NCBI RefSeq assembly: GCF_013348805.1
Contig: NZ_CP054690.1
Coordinates: forward strand, 558,001-622,000
DNA: 64,000 nucleotides
Direction: 5' to 3'
DNA from: Rhodococcus sp. W8901
GTDB taxonomy: Bacteria > Actinomycetota > Actinomycetes > Mycobacteriales > Mycobacteriaceae
Shown: one piece after another, positions 35,292-44,163 of the stretch
Layout: each line of letters opens with the position of its first letter
Numbering within the stretch: position 1 is the stretch's first letter
Made by a program: the position numbers and the translations under genes
The notes under the pieces: generated by a model
Database searches by the model: none
Seen by the model: the letters and a program-made list of their open reading frames with translations, nothing else
Told to the model about the DNA's origin: nothing

Positions 35292-36478
35292 GCACCACCG
35301 AGACGATCGACGAGCTGCAGCAGTCCCGCGTCGCGGCGATCGACAACTCCGGCTGGGGTCGCTCGTTCGCGTTCTATCAGCCACGCAACGCCGCCTTCTG
35401 GGTGTACCTGCTGTTGGTCGCCAGCGGAATCCTGACCTTCTTCGCGATGCTCGCCACTTCGTCGGGCGCGTACGGTCGGGCGATTGCCGTCGCAGCCGTC
35501 TCCTTCACCGTGTACGGGGCGGCGTTCTGGTGGTTCACCCGGCACATCGACCGGTACGCCCGCCAGCCGCTGAAGCTGATCGTCGTCGCGTTCCTGTGGG
35601 GTGGATTCGCCGCTACGTGGGTGATGGCGGCTACCGCCAACGATGCCCTGCTGGCCCTGTACGCGAAGGTGTTCGGGCAGGCGTGGTCGCTCGACTGGGG
35701 AGCCGGTCTCGCCGCGCCCTTCACCGAGGAGGTCGCCAAGGGGATCGGCCTGCTGCTCCTCGTCTCGTTGGCGCCGAGACTGGTGCGAACCGCCTTCGAC
35801 GGCTTCATCCTCGGCGCATTCCTGGGCCTCGGATTCCAGATCATCGAGGACATCGTCTACGCGTTGAACTCCGCCGGGTCGCAGTTCGGGGCCAACCAGG
35901 TGGAGGCCGCCATGTCGACGGTCTGGCTGCGCATGGCCACCGGAGTCACCGCACACGTCCTCTACAGCGCGATCTTCTGCGCCGGCCTGGTCTACCTGAT
36001 GGGGCGTCCGGGCGAGCCGCGCCGGGCGGGAAGAGGACTGGCGCTGATGGCGTGCGCGATGCTGCTGCACGGCGTCTGGGATTCCGCCGGGGCGATCACC
36101 CGCGGCAACGGTGCGCTGATGCTGGTGATGATCGTCGGGATGATCCTGGTCGGGCTGTACGTCGTGGTTCGCGTCTTCAAGATGACGGTTCCGCGCGAGC
36201 GCGAGTACCTGCGGCACGTCATGGCGCCCGAGGTGGCGAACGGTGTGATCACCGATGCCGAACTCGAGGCGATGTGTGGCGACCGCAAGGCGCGCAGGGC
36301 GTTCCGGAAGGCTCCGGACACCCACCACGAACGCAAACGCGCCGGTTTCGTCCTCGAGGCGGCCGGGGACCTGGCGGACGAGTTGGCGGGGTCTCGCGGA
36401 ACCGACACCGGCCGCGTCGAATTCGCGCGATCCGAGGTTCGGCGGATCCGTGCCGGCGTCCCCTCGGCGAATCCGTAG
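35288..36478 (+). CDS. PrsW-family intramembrane protease
   Basis: A 396-residue polytopic membrane protein of the PrsW (CAAX-protease-related) family. Diagnostic motifs are FTEEVAKG (about 140), IIEDIVY (about 185), the His in VTAHVLYSA (about 220), and the His in LLHGVWDS (about 260), all in or next to hydrophobic helices. About eight membrane segments are seen. The C-terminal 90 residues are soluble and charged (DAELEAMCGDRKARRAFRK). PrsW in Bacillus cleaves an anti-sigma factor; the role here is unknown. GTG at 35288 overlaps the upstream gene by 4 nt, and a hairpin follows its stop. Confidence 0.88.
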   Translation: MSTTETIDELQQSRVAAIDNSGWGRSFAFYQPRNAAFWVYLLLVASGILTFFAMLATSSGAYGRAIAVAAVSFTVYGAAFWWFTRHIDRYARQPLKLIVVAFLWGGFAATWVMAATANDALLALYAKVFGQAWSLDWGAGLAAPFTEEVAKGIGLLLLVSLAPRLVRTAFDGFILGAFLGLGFQIIEDIVYALNSAGSQFGANQVEAAMSTVWLRMATGVTAHVLYSAIFCAGLVYLMGRPGEPRRAGRGLALMACAMLLHGVWDSAGAITRGNGALMLVMIVGMILVGLYVVVRVFKMTVPREREYLRHVMAPEVANGVITDAELEAMCGDRKARRAFRKAPDTHHERKRAGFVLEAAGDLADELAGSRGTDTGRVEFARSEVRRIRAGVPSANP

Positions 36479-36513
36479 GTTCCACCCTGAAACGAACGGT
36501 CGTGTTGCCCCGA

Positions 36514-36541
36514 GTGCTCCTGCCGGCGACGCCAGGAGCAC
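36514..36541 (+). terminator. Hairpin terminator after prsW-like gene
   Basis: GTGCTCCTG (36514-36522) pairs perfectly with CAGGAGCAC (36533-36541) over a 10-nt loop, 35 bp past the PrsW stop codon. Confidence 0.65.
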
Positions 36542-36773
36542 ACGGGAACTCCGATAACACTCAGGTCACATTGTTCAGGAAACAGTCACAAATTGGATCG
36601 GCCCGTTCGAGGCATTGCGGCGCGCCGGTCCGCGCGTAGTATTAGCAGTGCGGATCGAGTGAGTAATCGGTAACGGTGAAAGGCTCGTGAAACAGAGATC
36701 CGGCCGAGGGTGTGAAAGCATTCCCGGCCGAACCCCTGTCTGGGGACCTTTCCCTCGTCGGCGTCGATCCGAC
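36542..36773. other. Intergenic stretch before gatD 3' end
   Basis: About 230 bp between the PrsW terminator and the end of gatD. The two flanking genes converge, so no promoter is required here. I see a moderately AT-rich patch (about 36550-36650) and no conserved ORF, RNA gene or long repeat. Confidence 0.5.
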
Positions 36774-37487
36774 TCAGCGCACCCGCAACCGTTCGCGGCG
36801 CAGCTGCTCCACCTCGGGCAGATCCAGCGGCGCCAACTCGTCCACCCCGAGGGCGCGCTTCAGCAGCAGGTCCGCCAGCTCCGGATTCCGTGCGAGTACC
36901 GGTCCGTGCATGTAGGTGCCGATCACCGAGCCCTGCGTGACGCCTTCGAGTCCGTCGCCGACGCCGTTGCCCACGCCGTGGGTCACCCGGCCCACGGGCT
37001 CGGCGTCGGCGCCGAGAGTCGTTCCACCGCGGTGGTTCTCGAATCCCGACAGGGGAGCGGTCAGACCGTCGATCAGCGGCGTGGTGATGACCTCGCCGAT
37101 CGAGCGCGTGGCCTGCGGGGTGGTGGTGGCGTCGAGCATCGAGACGCCCTCGACGCGCTCGCCGGCCGACGTCTCGTACCAGTGCCCGAGCACCTGGATC
37201 GCCGCGCAGATCGCGAGCACGGGTGCGCCACGCTCGGCGGCGCGCTGCAGGCCCGGATAGGTGTTGAGGTGGCGGGTCGCGAGGCGCTGCGCCGAGTCCT
37301 CGGCGCCACCGAGGGTGTAGACGTCGAGGGAGTCGGGGACGGGATCGCTGAGCGTGATGTCGACGATCTCGGCGTCGTATCCGCGCATGCGCAGGCGCTG
37401 CCGCAGGATCAGGGCGTTGCCGCCGTCGCCGTAGGTGCCCATGACGTCGGGCAGGACCAGGCCGATGCGGACCGTCGACTCAGACAT
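36774..37487 (-). CDS. gatD: Lipid II isoglutaminyl synthase glutaminase subunit GatD
   Basis: A 237-residue class-I-like glutamine amidotransferase. With MurT it amidates the second residue (D-Glu to D-iGln) of lipid II stem peptide, a step needed for cross-linking in many Gram-positives. The nucleophile Cys94 lies in VLAICAAIQVLG and His194 in GTYMHGPVLARNPELAD. The start MSESTVRIGL fits the family: ATG at 37487 has an AAGGAGA motif 10 nt upstream and overlaps the murT stop by 8 nt. Length is normal. The M. tuberculosis counterpart is annotated cobQ2 (Rv3713). Confidence 0.93.
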   Translation of the reverse strand: MSESTVRIGLVLPDVMGTYGDGGNALILRQRLRMRGYDAEIVDITLSDPVPDSLDVYTLGGAEDSAQRLATRHLNTYPGLQRAAERGAPVLAICAAIQVLGHWYETSAGERVEGVSMLDATTTPQATRSIGEVITTPLIDGLTAPLSGFENHRGGTTLGADAEPVGRVTHGVGNGVGDGLEGVTQGSVIGTYMHGPVLARNPELADLLLKRALGVDELAPLDLPEVEQLRRERLRVR

Positions 37488-38736
37488 CGCGGCTGTTCTC
37501 CTTCGCGATCGCGGTGTTGAGGTCACGGAACGCCGTGTAGTTGGCGAGTACCTCGACCCGTCCGGGCGGGCACGACGCGATCGCCTTCAACGGGTCCGGC
37601 TCGAGCGTGTGCTCGACGCCGGCGTACGTCAGGCGGACCGCGAGGTCGGTGCCGCGCTCACCGGCGGCGACGACCTTGACTCCCTCGAAGTGCTCGAAGC
37701 GCACGTCCCACAACCACGACAAATCCTCGCCGTCGGGGACCTGGCCGTTGACGGCGATGACGAGGCCGTCGACGCTGTGGTCGATCATCGACAGCGCCTC
37801 CTGCCAGCCGGCCGGGTTCTTCGCCAGCAGCATGTGCACGGAGTGCGCGCCCACCTGCACGGTGCTGTAGCGGCCGGCGACCTCCTCGACGATCGATGCG
37901 GCGGCCACGGCGTCCTCCGCCTTCGCCCCCATCGCGACGGCGGCGGCGACGGCCTGGGCCGCGTTGCCGCGGTTCGCCCTGCCCGGCAGCGTCAGCTTCA
38001 TCGGGAGCACAAGCCCGTCGGGGCCGTACAGGTTGTCGTCGTCGAGCCACCAGTCCGGCGTCGGACGCGCGAAGTCGGAGCCGGTGCTGCGCCAGTTCGG
38101 GCCGTCCCACACGATCGGCTCGCCGGTGCGCGGGCAGCTCACCGAATCGCTGGCCCAACCGCTGCCCGCGGCCACCCAGATCACGTTCTTGCAGTCGTAG
38201 GCGACGGAGGTGACCAGCACGTCGTCGCAGTTCGCGACCACGATCGTGTCGGGGTGCCGTTCGAGGCCGGCGCGCAGCTTGCGCTCGATCATGTTGATCT
38301 CGCCGACCCGGTCCAGCTGGTCGCGGCTGAGGTTGAGCAGCACCACGACTTCGGGGTTCACGGCGTCGGACACGTGCGGGACGTGCAGCTCGTCCACCTC
38401 GAGGGCCGCGAGCGGGGCGTTCACGCGCGCGGTGAGCGCGGCGACGATACCGGCGTCCATGTTGGCGCCGTCGGCCTGCGTCGCGACCTCGTCGAGCGTC
38501 GCCAGCGCCGCCGCGGTCATGCGGGTGGTGGTCGACTTGCCGTTGGTGCCGGTGATCACCACGCTGCGGCGTCCGCGACCCAGTTGCTCCATCAGGGTCG
38601 GGTCGATCTTCAGCGCGATCAGGCCGCCGATCATCGAGCCCTTGCCGCGTCCGGCCTTCTGCGATGCCCACGCCGCAGCGGCCGCGGCACGCAGGGCGAG
38701 GCGTCCGCGCAGACTGATCCGAGTGCTAGTTCCCAC
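37480..38736 (-). CDS. murT: Lipid II isoglutaminyl synthase ligase subunit MurT
   Basis: A 418-residue Mur-ligase-like protein that activates the D-Glu carboxylate of lipid II with ATP and receives ammonia from GatD. The ATP loop is VVITGTNGKSTTTRM (60-74). The ribbon-like insert (CDDV, CKNV, CPRTG near 185-220) carries the cysteines of the MurT zinc module, and the C-terminal domain contains the DUF1727 segment (WLWDVRFEHFEG). GTG at 38736 is used. It forms an operon with gatD (8-nt overlap). Upstream lies a region of two strong palindromes that ends the preceding gene. Confidence 0.94.
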   Translation of the reverse strand: MGTSTRISLRGRLALRAAAAAAWASQKAGRGKGSMIGGLIALKIDPTLMEQLGRGRRSVVITGTNGKSTTTRMTAAALATLDEVATQADGANMDAGIVAALTARVNAPLAALEVDELHVPHVSDAVNPEVVVLLNLSRDQLDRVGEINMIERKLRAGLERHPDTIVVANCDDVLVTSVAYDCKNVIWVAAGSGWASDSVSCPRTGEPIVWDGPNWRSTGSDFARPTPDWWLDDDNLYGPDGLVLPMKLTLPGRANRGNAAQAVAAAVAMGAKAEDAVAAASIVEEVAGRYSTVQVGAHSVHMLLAKNPAGWQEALSMIDHSVDGLVIAVNGQVPDGEDLSWLWDVRFEHFEGVKVVAAGERGTDLAVRLTYAGVEHTLEPDPLKAIASCPPGRVEVLANYTAFRDLNTAIAKENSRDV

Positions 38737-38767
38737 GTGCCGAGTTTTCCACAGGCCGATCGGGGAC

Positions 38768-38834
38768 GCCGCCCGGCGCCGGGCGGCCGCTCCGGAAACG
38801 GCGATGCCGCGCTCCCGATCGGGAGCGCGGCATC
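38768..38834. repeat. Two adjacent perfect palindromes (20 bp and 32 bp)
   Basis: A 20-bp palindrome (GCCGCCCGGCGCCGGGCGGC, 38768-38787) and a 32-bp perfect palindrome (38803-38834, arms GATGCCGCGCTCCCGA and its complement) stand 15 bp apart in the 145-bp gap between murT and the upstream SHOCT gene on the same strand. The 32-bp one lies 48 bp after the SHOCT stop and is a plausible terminator. The 20-bp one sits near the murT start and could be a second stem or an operator. Confidence 0.7.
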
Positions 38835-38881
38835 ACGAAAAGCCGAGCGACGAGTGCCGCGTGGACCCGCGAGTGCCCAGG

Positions 38882-39262
38882 TCAGCTGGCGAGAGCCTTG
38901 GCCTTGAGCGCCTGGAACTCCTCCTGCGTGATGGTGCCGGAGTCGAGCAGCGACTTGGCGTCGGCGATCTGCTCCGCGCCGGACTTACCGGCCACCTGGC
39001 GGATGTAGGAGTCCTGCGCGTCCTTCATGTGCTGTGCGGAAGCGATGGACCGCTTTGTCATGTCGTCGCCCTTGACGATCAGGTACACGAGGGCGGTGAT
39101 GAACGGGAGGATGATCAGGAAGACCACCCAGATTGCCTTGACCCAGCCGGAGCTCTTGTGATCCCGGAACAGGTCCGTGATGATCGAGAACAACAGCATC
39201 AGGTAGGCGACGAACGCGAAGCTGACGAGAATCACCCAGAGAAAATCCCAGAAAGAGTCCAT
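38882..39262 (-). CDS. Small membrane protein with SHOCT domain
   Basis: A 126-residue protein. Two hydrophobic segments near the N-terminus (FLWVILVSFAFVAYLMLLFS and AIWVVFLIILPFITALVYLI) resemble the PLD_N-type membrane domain, and the last 30 residues (AEQIADAKSLLDSGTITQEE, then FQALKAKALAS) are a clear SHOCT motif. ATG at 39262 follows GGAG at 8 nt. Such proteins are widespread and of unknown function, possibly envelope regulators. It is upstream of murT but separated by two palindromes. Confidence 0.85.
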   Translation of the reverse strand: MDSFWDFLWVILVSFAFVAYLMLLFSIITDLFRDHKSSGWVKAIWVVFLIILPFITALVYLIVKGDDMTKRSIASAQHMKDAQDSYIRQVAGKSGAEQIADAKSLLDSGTITQEEFQALKAKALAS

Positions 39263-39565
39263 GCGGACGGCTCCATTCACGTGTTCGGTCGAGAGTGCAA
39301 CTGACTGTGACACAACGGCCGCCGCAATTGGGTCATTCGTTGTAGGTGAAATCCGCGTCACGATCTCGACGGCCGCGATTACCGTCGGATTCCGCGTTCG
39401 TCGGCCTCCCGCATCGGCCTGAGCGCCCACTCCTCGTCGGCTTCCGCGGAAACCCGCGGCTCGCGTCGAGGAATGGGCGCTCAGCTCAATTGCGGTGCGG
39501 TTGCGCCGCACGACCCAGGAGCGCCGCCGCGATACCCGCTACGAATCGGAATCCCATGCCGAAGA
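39263..39565. other. Intergenic stretch with an imperfect long inverted repeat
   Basis: About 300 bp between the SHOCT gene (reading away) and the leuA terminator. It should hold the SHOCT promoter. Inside it, CTGAGCGCCCACTCCTCG (39419-39436) pairs with CGAGGAATGGGCGCTCAG (39467-39484), 18 bp with one mismatch, enclosing a smaller CCGCGG stem. I see no ORF with family similarity. Confidence 0.55.
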
Positions 39566-39595
39566 AGGGGCCGCACCCTCACGGATGCGGCCCCT
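39566..39595 (-). terminator. leuA terminator hairpin
   Basis: AGGGGCCGCA (39566-39575) and TGCGGCCCCT (39586-39595) form a perfect 10-bp stem with a 10-nt loop, 20 bp past the leuA stop codon. Confidence 0.8.
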
Positions 39596-39614
39596 CTCGA
39601 GGAGTTCGGAAAAC

Positions 39615-41453
<1,839 letters not shown>

Positions 41454-41518
41454 TTATGAGTCCGACAGCTGAGTCGACCGGCGCACGAGAGAACCCCGCG
41501 ACGGGAAGCCAGTCTGGA

Positions 41519-41560
41519 TCAGACCCCGCCGCGGCACCCAAGGAGGAGTGCGCGCTGCAT
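41519..41560 (-). CDS. leuL: leuA leader peptide (leucine attenuator)
   Basis: ATG at 41560 opens a 13-codon frame, MQRALLLGCRGGV, stopping at 41519. It holds three Leu codons in a row (CTC CTC CTT), with AGGAG about 12 nt upstream. Short inverted repeats follow before leuA (GTCTG/CAGAC near 41510-41523, CCCG/CGGG near 41495-41506). Ribosome stalling at the Leu codons when leucine is scarce would steer RNA folding, as in classic amino-acid attenuators. The leader role is inferred from position and codon content. Confidence 0.65.
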   Translation of the reverse strand: MQRALLLGCRGGV

Positions 41561-41651
41561 AGCTGGCACTGTACTCCTGCGTCTCTCCAGCACGCGCGGA
41601 GTGGGGAGCAAATTCACACCGAGGGCGGGGTCGACGTGGTCGACTGTGCGC

Positions 41652-42008
41652 ATGACAGCACAGCTCGACGCGGCCCGCTCGTATGTGGCCGCCCTGCTCA
41701 GCCACGACGGAGATTCGGTGCCGTACGCGCCGAACGCGGTGCGTTACGAGATGGGCCTCAAGACGGGCCTTTCAGGAAACCACCTGCGCCGCAGCCTTTC
41801 GCGTGGCCCACAGTTCCGGGTGATCCGCGCAATCCGTGACGAGCAGTATCGAGTGGAGGGCGACGAGGTAGTGGCCGACTACCTGATCGACGCCGGCATG
41901 TTCGGTCGCACACTCGCCACCGCGCACGTTCACGAGACGTTCGTCATCCCCGCCGACGACCCGCGCATCCACCGGATCGAGGCGAAGATTCGACTGGTCG
42001 GCCGGTAG
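41652..42008 (+). CDS. Small NTF2/DUF8021-like protein
   Basis: A 118-residue protein. Its opening (LDAARSYVAALLSHDGDSVP) and length resemble SnoaL/DUF8021-like cone-fold proteins, and the segment VRYEMGLKTGLSGNHLRRSL followed by strands (YRVEGDEVVADYLIDAGMFG, AHVHETFVIPADD) fits that fold. The function is unknown. ATG at 41652 has no good ribosome-binding site, so the mRNA may be leaderless, sharing a divergent control region with leuA and its leader. No signal peptide or membrane segment is seen. Confidence 0.65.
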   Translation: MTAQLDAARSYVAALLSHDGDSVPYAPNAVRYEMGLKTGLSGNHLRRSLSRGPQFRVIRAIRDEQYRVEGDEVVADYLIDAGMFGRTLATAHVHETFVIPADDPRIHRIEAKIRLVGR

Positions 42009-42072
42009 ACGCGCTGGACATCATCCGCGGCGAGTGAGGACGCGGACCGCTCCGCTGCGCAGACTGGCCGAC

Positions 42073-43805
42073 ATGTCCGATGTGCGCGGGGCGGTGCGGG
42101 GATGGATTCGTGCGCGTCTCCCGGAGCGGAAGTCCTTCAAGGCCGACTTCGTCGCGGGAATCCCCGGTGCGATCAGCAGCGTGCCCGACGGCATGGCGTC
42201 CGGTGTGCTTGCCGGCGTGAGCCCGGTCCACGGGCTCTACGCGAGCTTCGCGGGTCCCCTCTTCGGTGGTATGCAGACCAGCACCAAGCTGATGGTGATC
42301 ACCACCACCAGCGCCGCCGCCCTGGCCGCGGGATCGGCGGTGGCCGACATCCCCGAAGAGGATCGGTCCGGGGCGTTGATCCTGCTCACGCTGATGGCCG
42401 GTGTCGTGATGGTCGCGGCAGCGCTGCTGCGCCTCGGCCGCTACACGCGATTCGTCTCGCACTCGGTGATGACCGGTTTCCTCACCGGCATCGCGGTGAA
42501 CATCGTGCTCGGGCAGGTCCCCGGTCTCGCGGGCGCCGACGCGAGCGGGTCCGTCGCGGTCGCCAAGTTCTTCGACGTGGTGTCCAACCCGTCGAGCATC
42601 GACTGGCGTTCCCTGGTGACGGGCGTGACGGCGCTGCTGCTGTCCGTGGTCCTCGCCCGCACGCGGCTGGCGCTGTTCGGCGCGCTGATCGCGCTGATCG
42701 CGCTGATCGCGCTGATCGCGCTGGTCGTGCCGAGTGCGATCGTGATCGGGTTCGGCTGGGGCACTCGTGGACCGCGTGTCCGACGTCGGCACCATCCCCA
42801 CCGGCCTGCCGCTACCCAGCCTGCCCGATCTGGGGCTCTTGTCACCCTCGCTGGTGAGTGGGGCACTCGCGGTCGCGGTGATCGTGCTCGTGCAGGGCGC
42901 CGGGGTGGCCGAGGCGGCACCGAACCTGGACGGCAGCCGGTCGCAGGCTGACGTGGACTTCTCGGCGCAGGGCATCGGCAACATCGGCTCGGCCTTCTTT
43001 CGGGGGCATGCCGGTCGCCGGCTCGGTCGGGCAGACGGCGCTCAACGAGACCGCGGGCGCGCGCAGCCGCTGGGGCGCCGTCTGGTCGGGCATCTGGATG
43101 CTCATCATCCTGGTGTTGTTCTCGGGGCTGGTCGGGAAGGTGCCGATGCCGACGCTCGCCGCGGTGCTGGTGTTCGCCGCGGTCGGCTCCATCCGGCCGA
43201 GCCGGATCCGGACGATCCTGCAGTCCGGCCCGAGCTCGCAGATCGCGCTTGCGACCACCTTCGTTGCGACACTGTTTCTTCCGGTGACCGCCGCGGTCGG
43301 AATCGGCGTAGCGCTGTCTTTGCTGTTACAGCTCAACCAGGAGGCCATCGACCTGTCGGTGGTGGAACTGGTGCCCGGTTCGGACGGCGCTCTGCGCGAG
43401 CAGCCCGCCCCGCGCGCCCTGGCCGACGGGCAGATCGTCGTCCTCGACGTCTACGGCAGCCTCTTCTATGCCGGCGCCCGGACACTGCAGGCTCGGCTGC
43501 CCGATCCGGGTGGAGCGGTGAATCCGGAAGTGATCCTGCAACTTCGGGGTCGTACCACGCTGGGTGCGACGTTCTTCTCCGTCGTCCGTGACTACGCGAA
43601 GCGCCTCGACGCAGCCGGTGGGCGGGTGTATCTGAGCGGCGTCGGCGAGGGCGCCTCGCGGTACTGGGACGACGAGCGGTTGGCCGGTCAGGGAATCGCG
43701 TTGGAGATCTACCCGTCGACCGACACCATCGGGGAGTCGACGCGTCACGCGTTCGCCGCGGCGGAGAATCGCCTGGTGCGGGTGACCGAACGCCACGACG
43801 GTTGA
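42073..43805 (+). pseudogene. SulP-family anion transporter with STAS domain, copy 1, frameshifted twice
   Basis: A sulfate-permease-family transporter of about 575 residues whose sequence is spread over three frames. The first frame covers the SulP core from ATG 42073 (DFVAGIPGAISSVPDGMASG) to about 42760. The second covers about 42770-43010 (DRVSDVGTIPTGLPLPSLPD to GIGNIGSAFFRG). The third runs to 43805 (MPVAGSVGQTALNETAGARS through the C-terminal STAS domain). The second break fits one extra G in a GGGGG run at about 43004. The first break, near 42765, is just after a 9-bp tandem repeat. Two independent indels suggest a dead gene; sequencing error is not excluded. Confidence 0.85.
42682..42726 (+). 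repeat. 9-bp tandem repeat coding for (ALI)n in SulP copy 1
   Basis: GCGCTGATC occurs four times in perfect tandem at 42682-42717, then once as GCGCTGGTC to 42726. It encodes repeated Ala-Leu-Ile in a membrane helix. Such in-frame units are prone to slippage, and a frameshift lies only about 40 bp further on. Confidence 0.9.
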
Positions 43806-43816
43806 GCTGAAACGAC

Positions 43817-44050
43817 TCAGTCCGGCAGGCGCCGCATCTCGATGACGGTGAGTCCCAACGAGTCGAATCGCGCGAGCATGCCACGCAGTTCGGTGGGGCT
43901 GCGGACGGGGCCGTAGAGGGTGGTGTGGGCGCGAGCCGTCTCGGACACCTGCAGTTCCGGAAAAGCCGCGAGAACCCGTTCGGACAGTTCACCACCGACG
44001 AGGAACGCGTAACGCACGGTGGCCGGCCAGCCCGGATCGGATTGCGCCAT
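43817..44050 (-). CDS. Small uncharacterised protein
   Basis: A 77-residue protein I cannot place in a family. It begins with ATG at 44050, preceded by GGGAGG, and contains alternating strand-helix patterns (VRYAFLVGGELSERVLAAFP, then LYGPVRSPTELRGMLARFDS) that look like a ferredoxin-like fold. It has no membrane segment or cysteine. It is convergent with the SulP copy 1 remnant and sits downstream of the LuxR regulator on the same strand, separated by a terminator-like hairpin. Confidence 0.65.
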   Translation of the reverse strand: MAQSDPGWPATVRYAFLVGGELSERVLAAFPELQVSETARAHTTLYGPVRSPTELRGMLARFDSLGLTVIEMRRLPD

Positions 44051-44084
44051 GACGCCTCCCTCGGCATGTCAGGTGAACTGCCCC

Positions 44085-44106
44085 GACCGGGTCGCGGAAC
44101 CCGGTC
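44085..44106 (-). terminator. Hairpin between LuxR regulator and small gene
   Basis: GACCGGGT (44085-44092) and ACCCGGTC (44099-44106) form a perfect 8-bp stem with a 6-nt loop, 58 bp past the LuxR-family stop codon. Confidence 0.55.
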
Positions 44107-44163
44107 TTCCGAGGATGCCGTCGTGCGGTCCGGGTCACCTCACCCATCGATGGTGAATCCCGA

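Noticed and set aside
36687-37520. Plus-strand frame opposite gatD and in the prsW-gatD gap
   Set aside because: Translation is low-complexity and antisense to gatD; the strand carries no supported gene there.
39263-39614. A riboswitch upstream of the SHOCT or leuA gene
   Set aside because: The structure seen is a plain long hairpin without the conserved core of a riboswitch class I know, and leuA reads away from this region.
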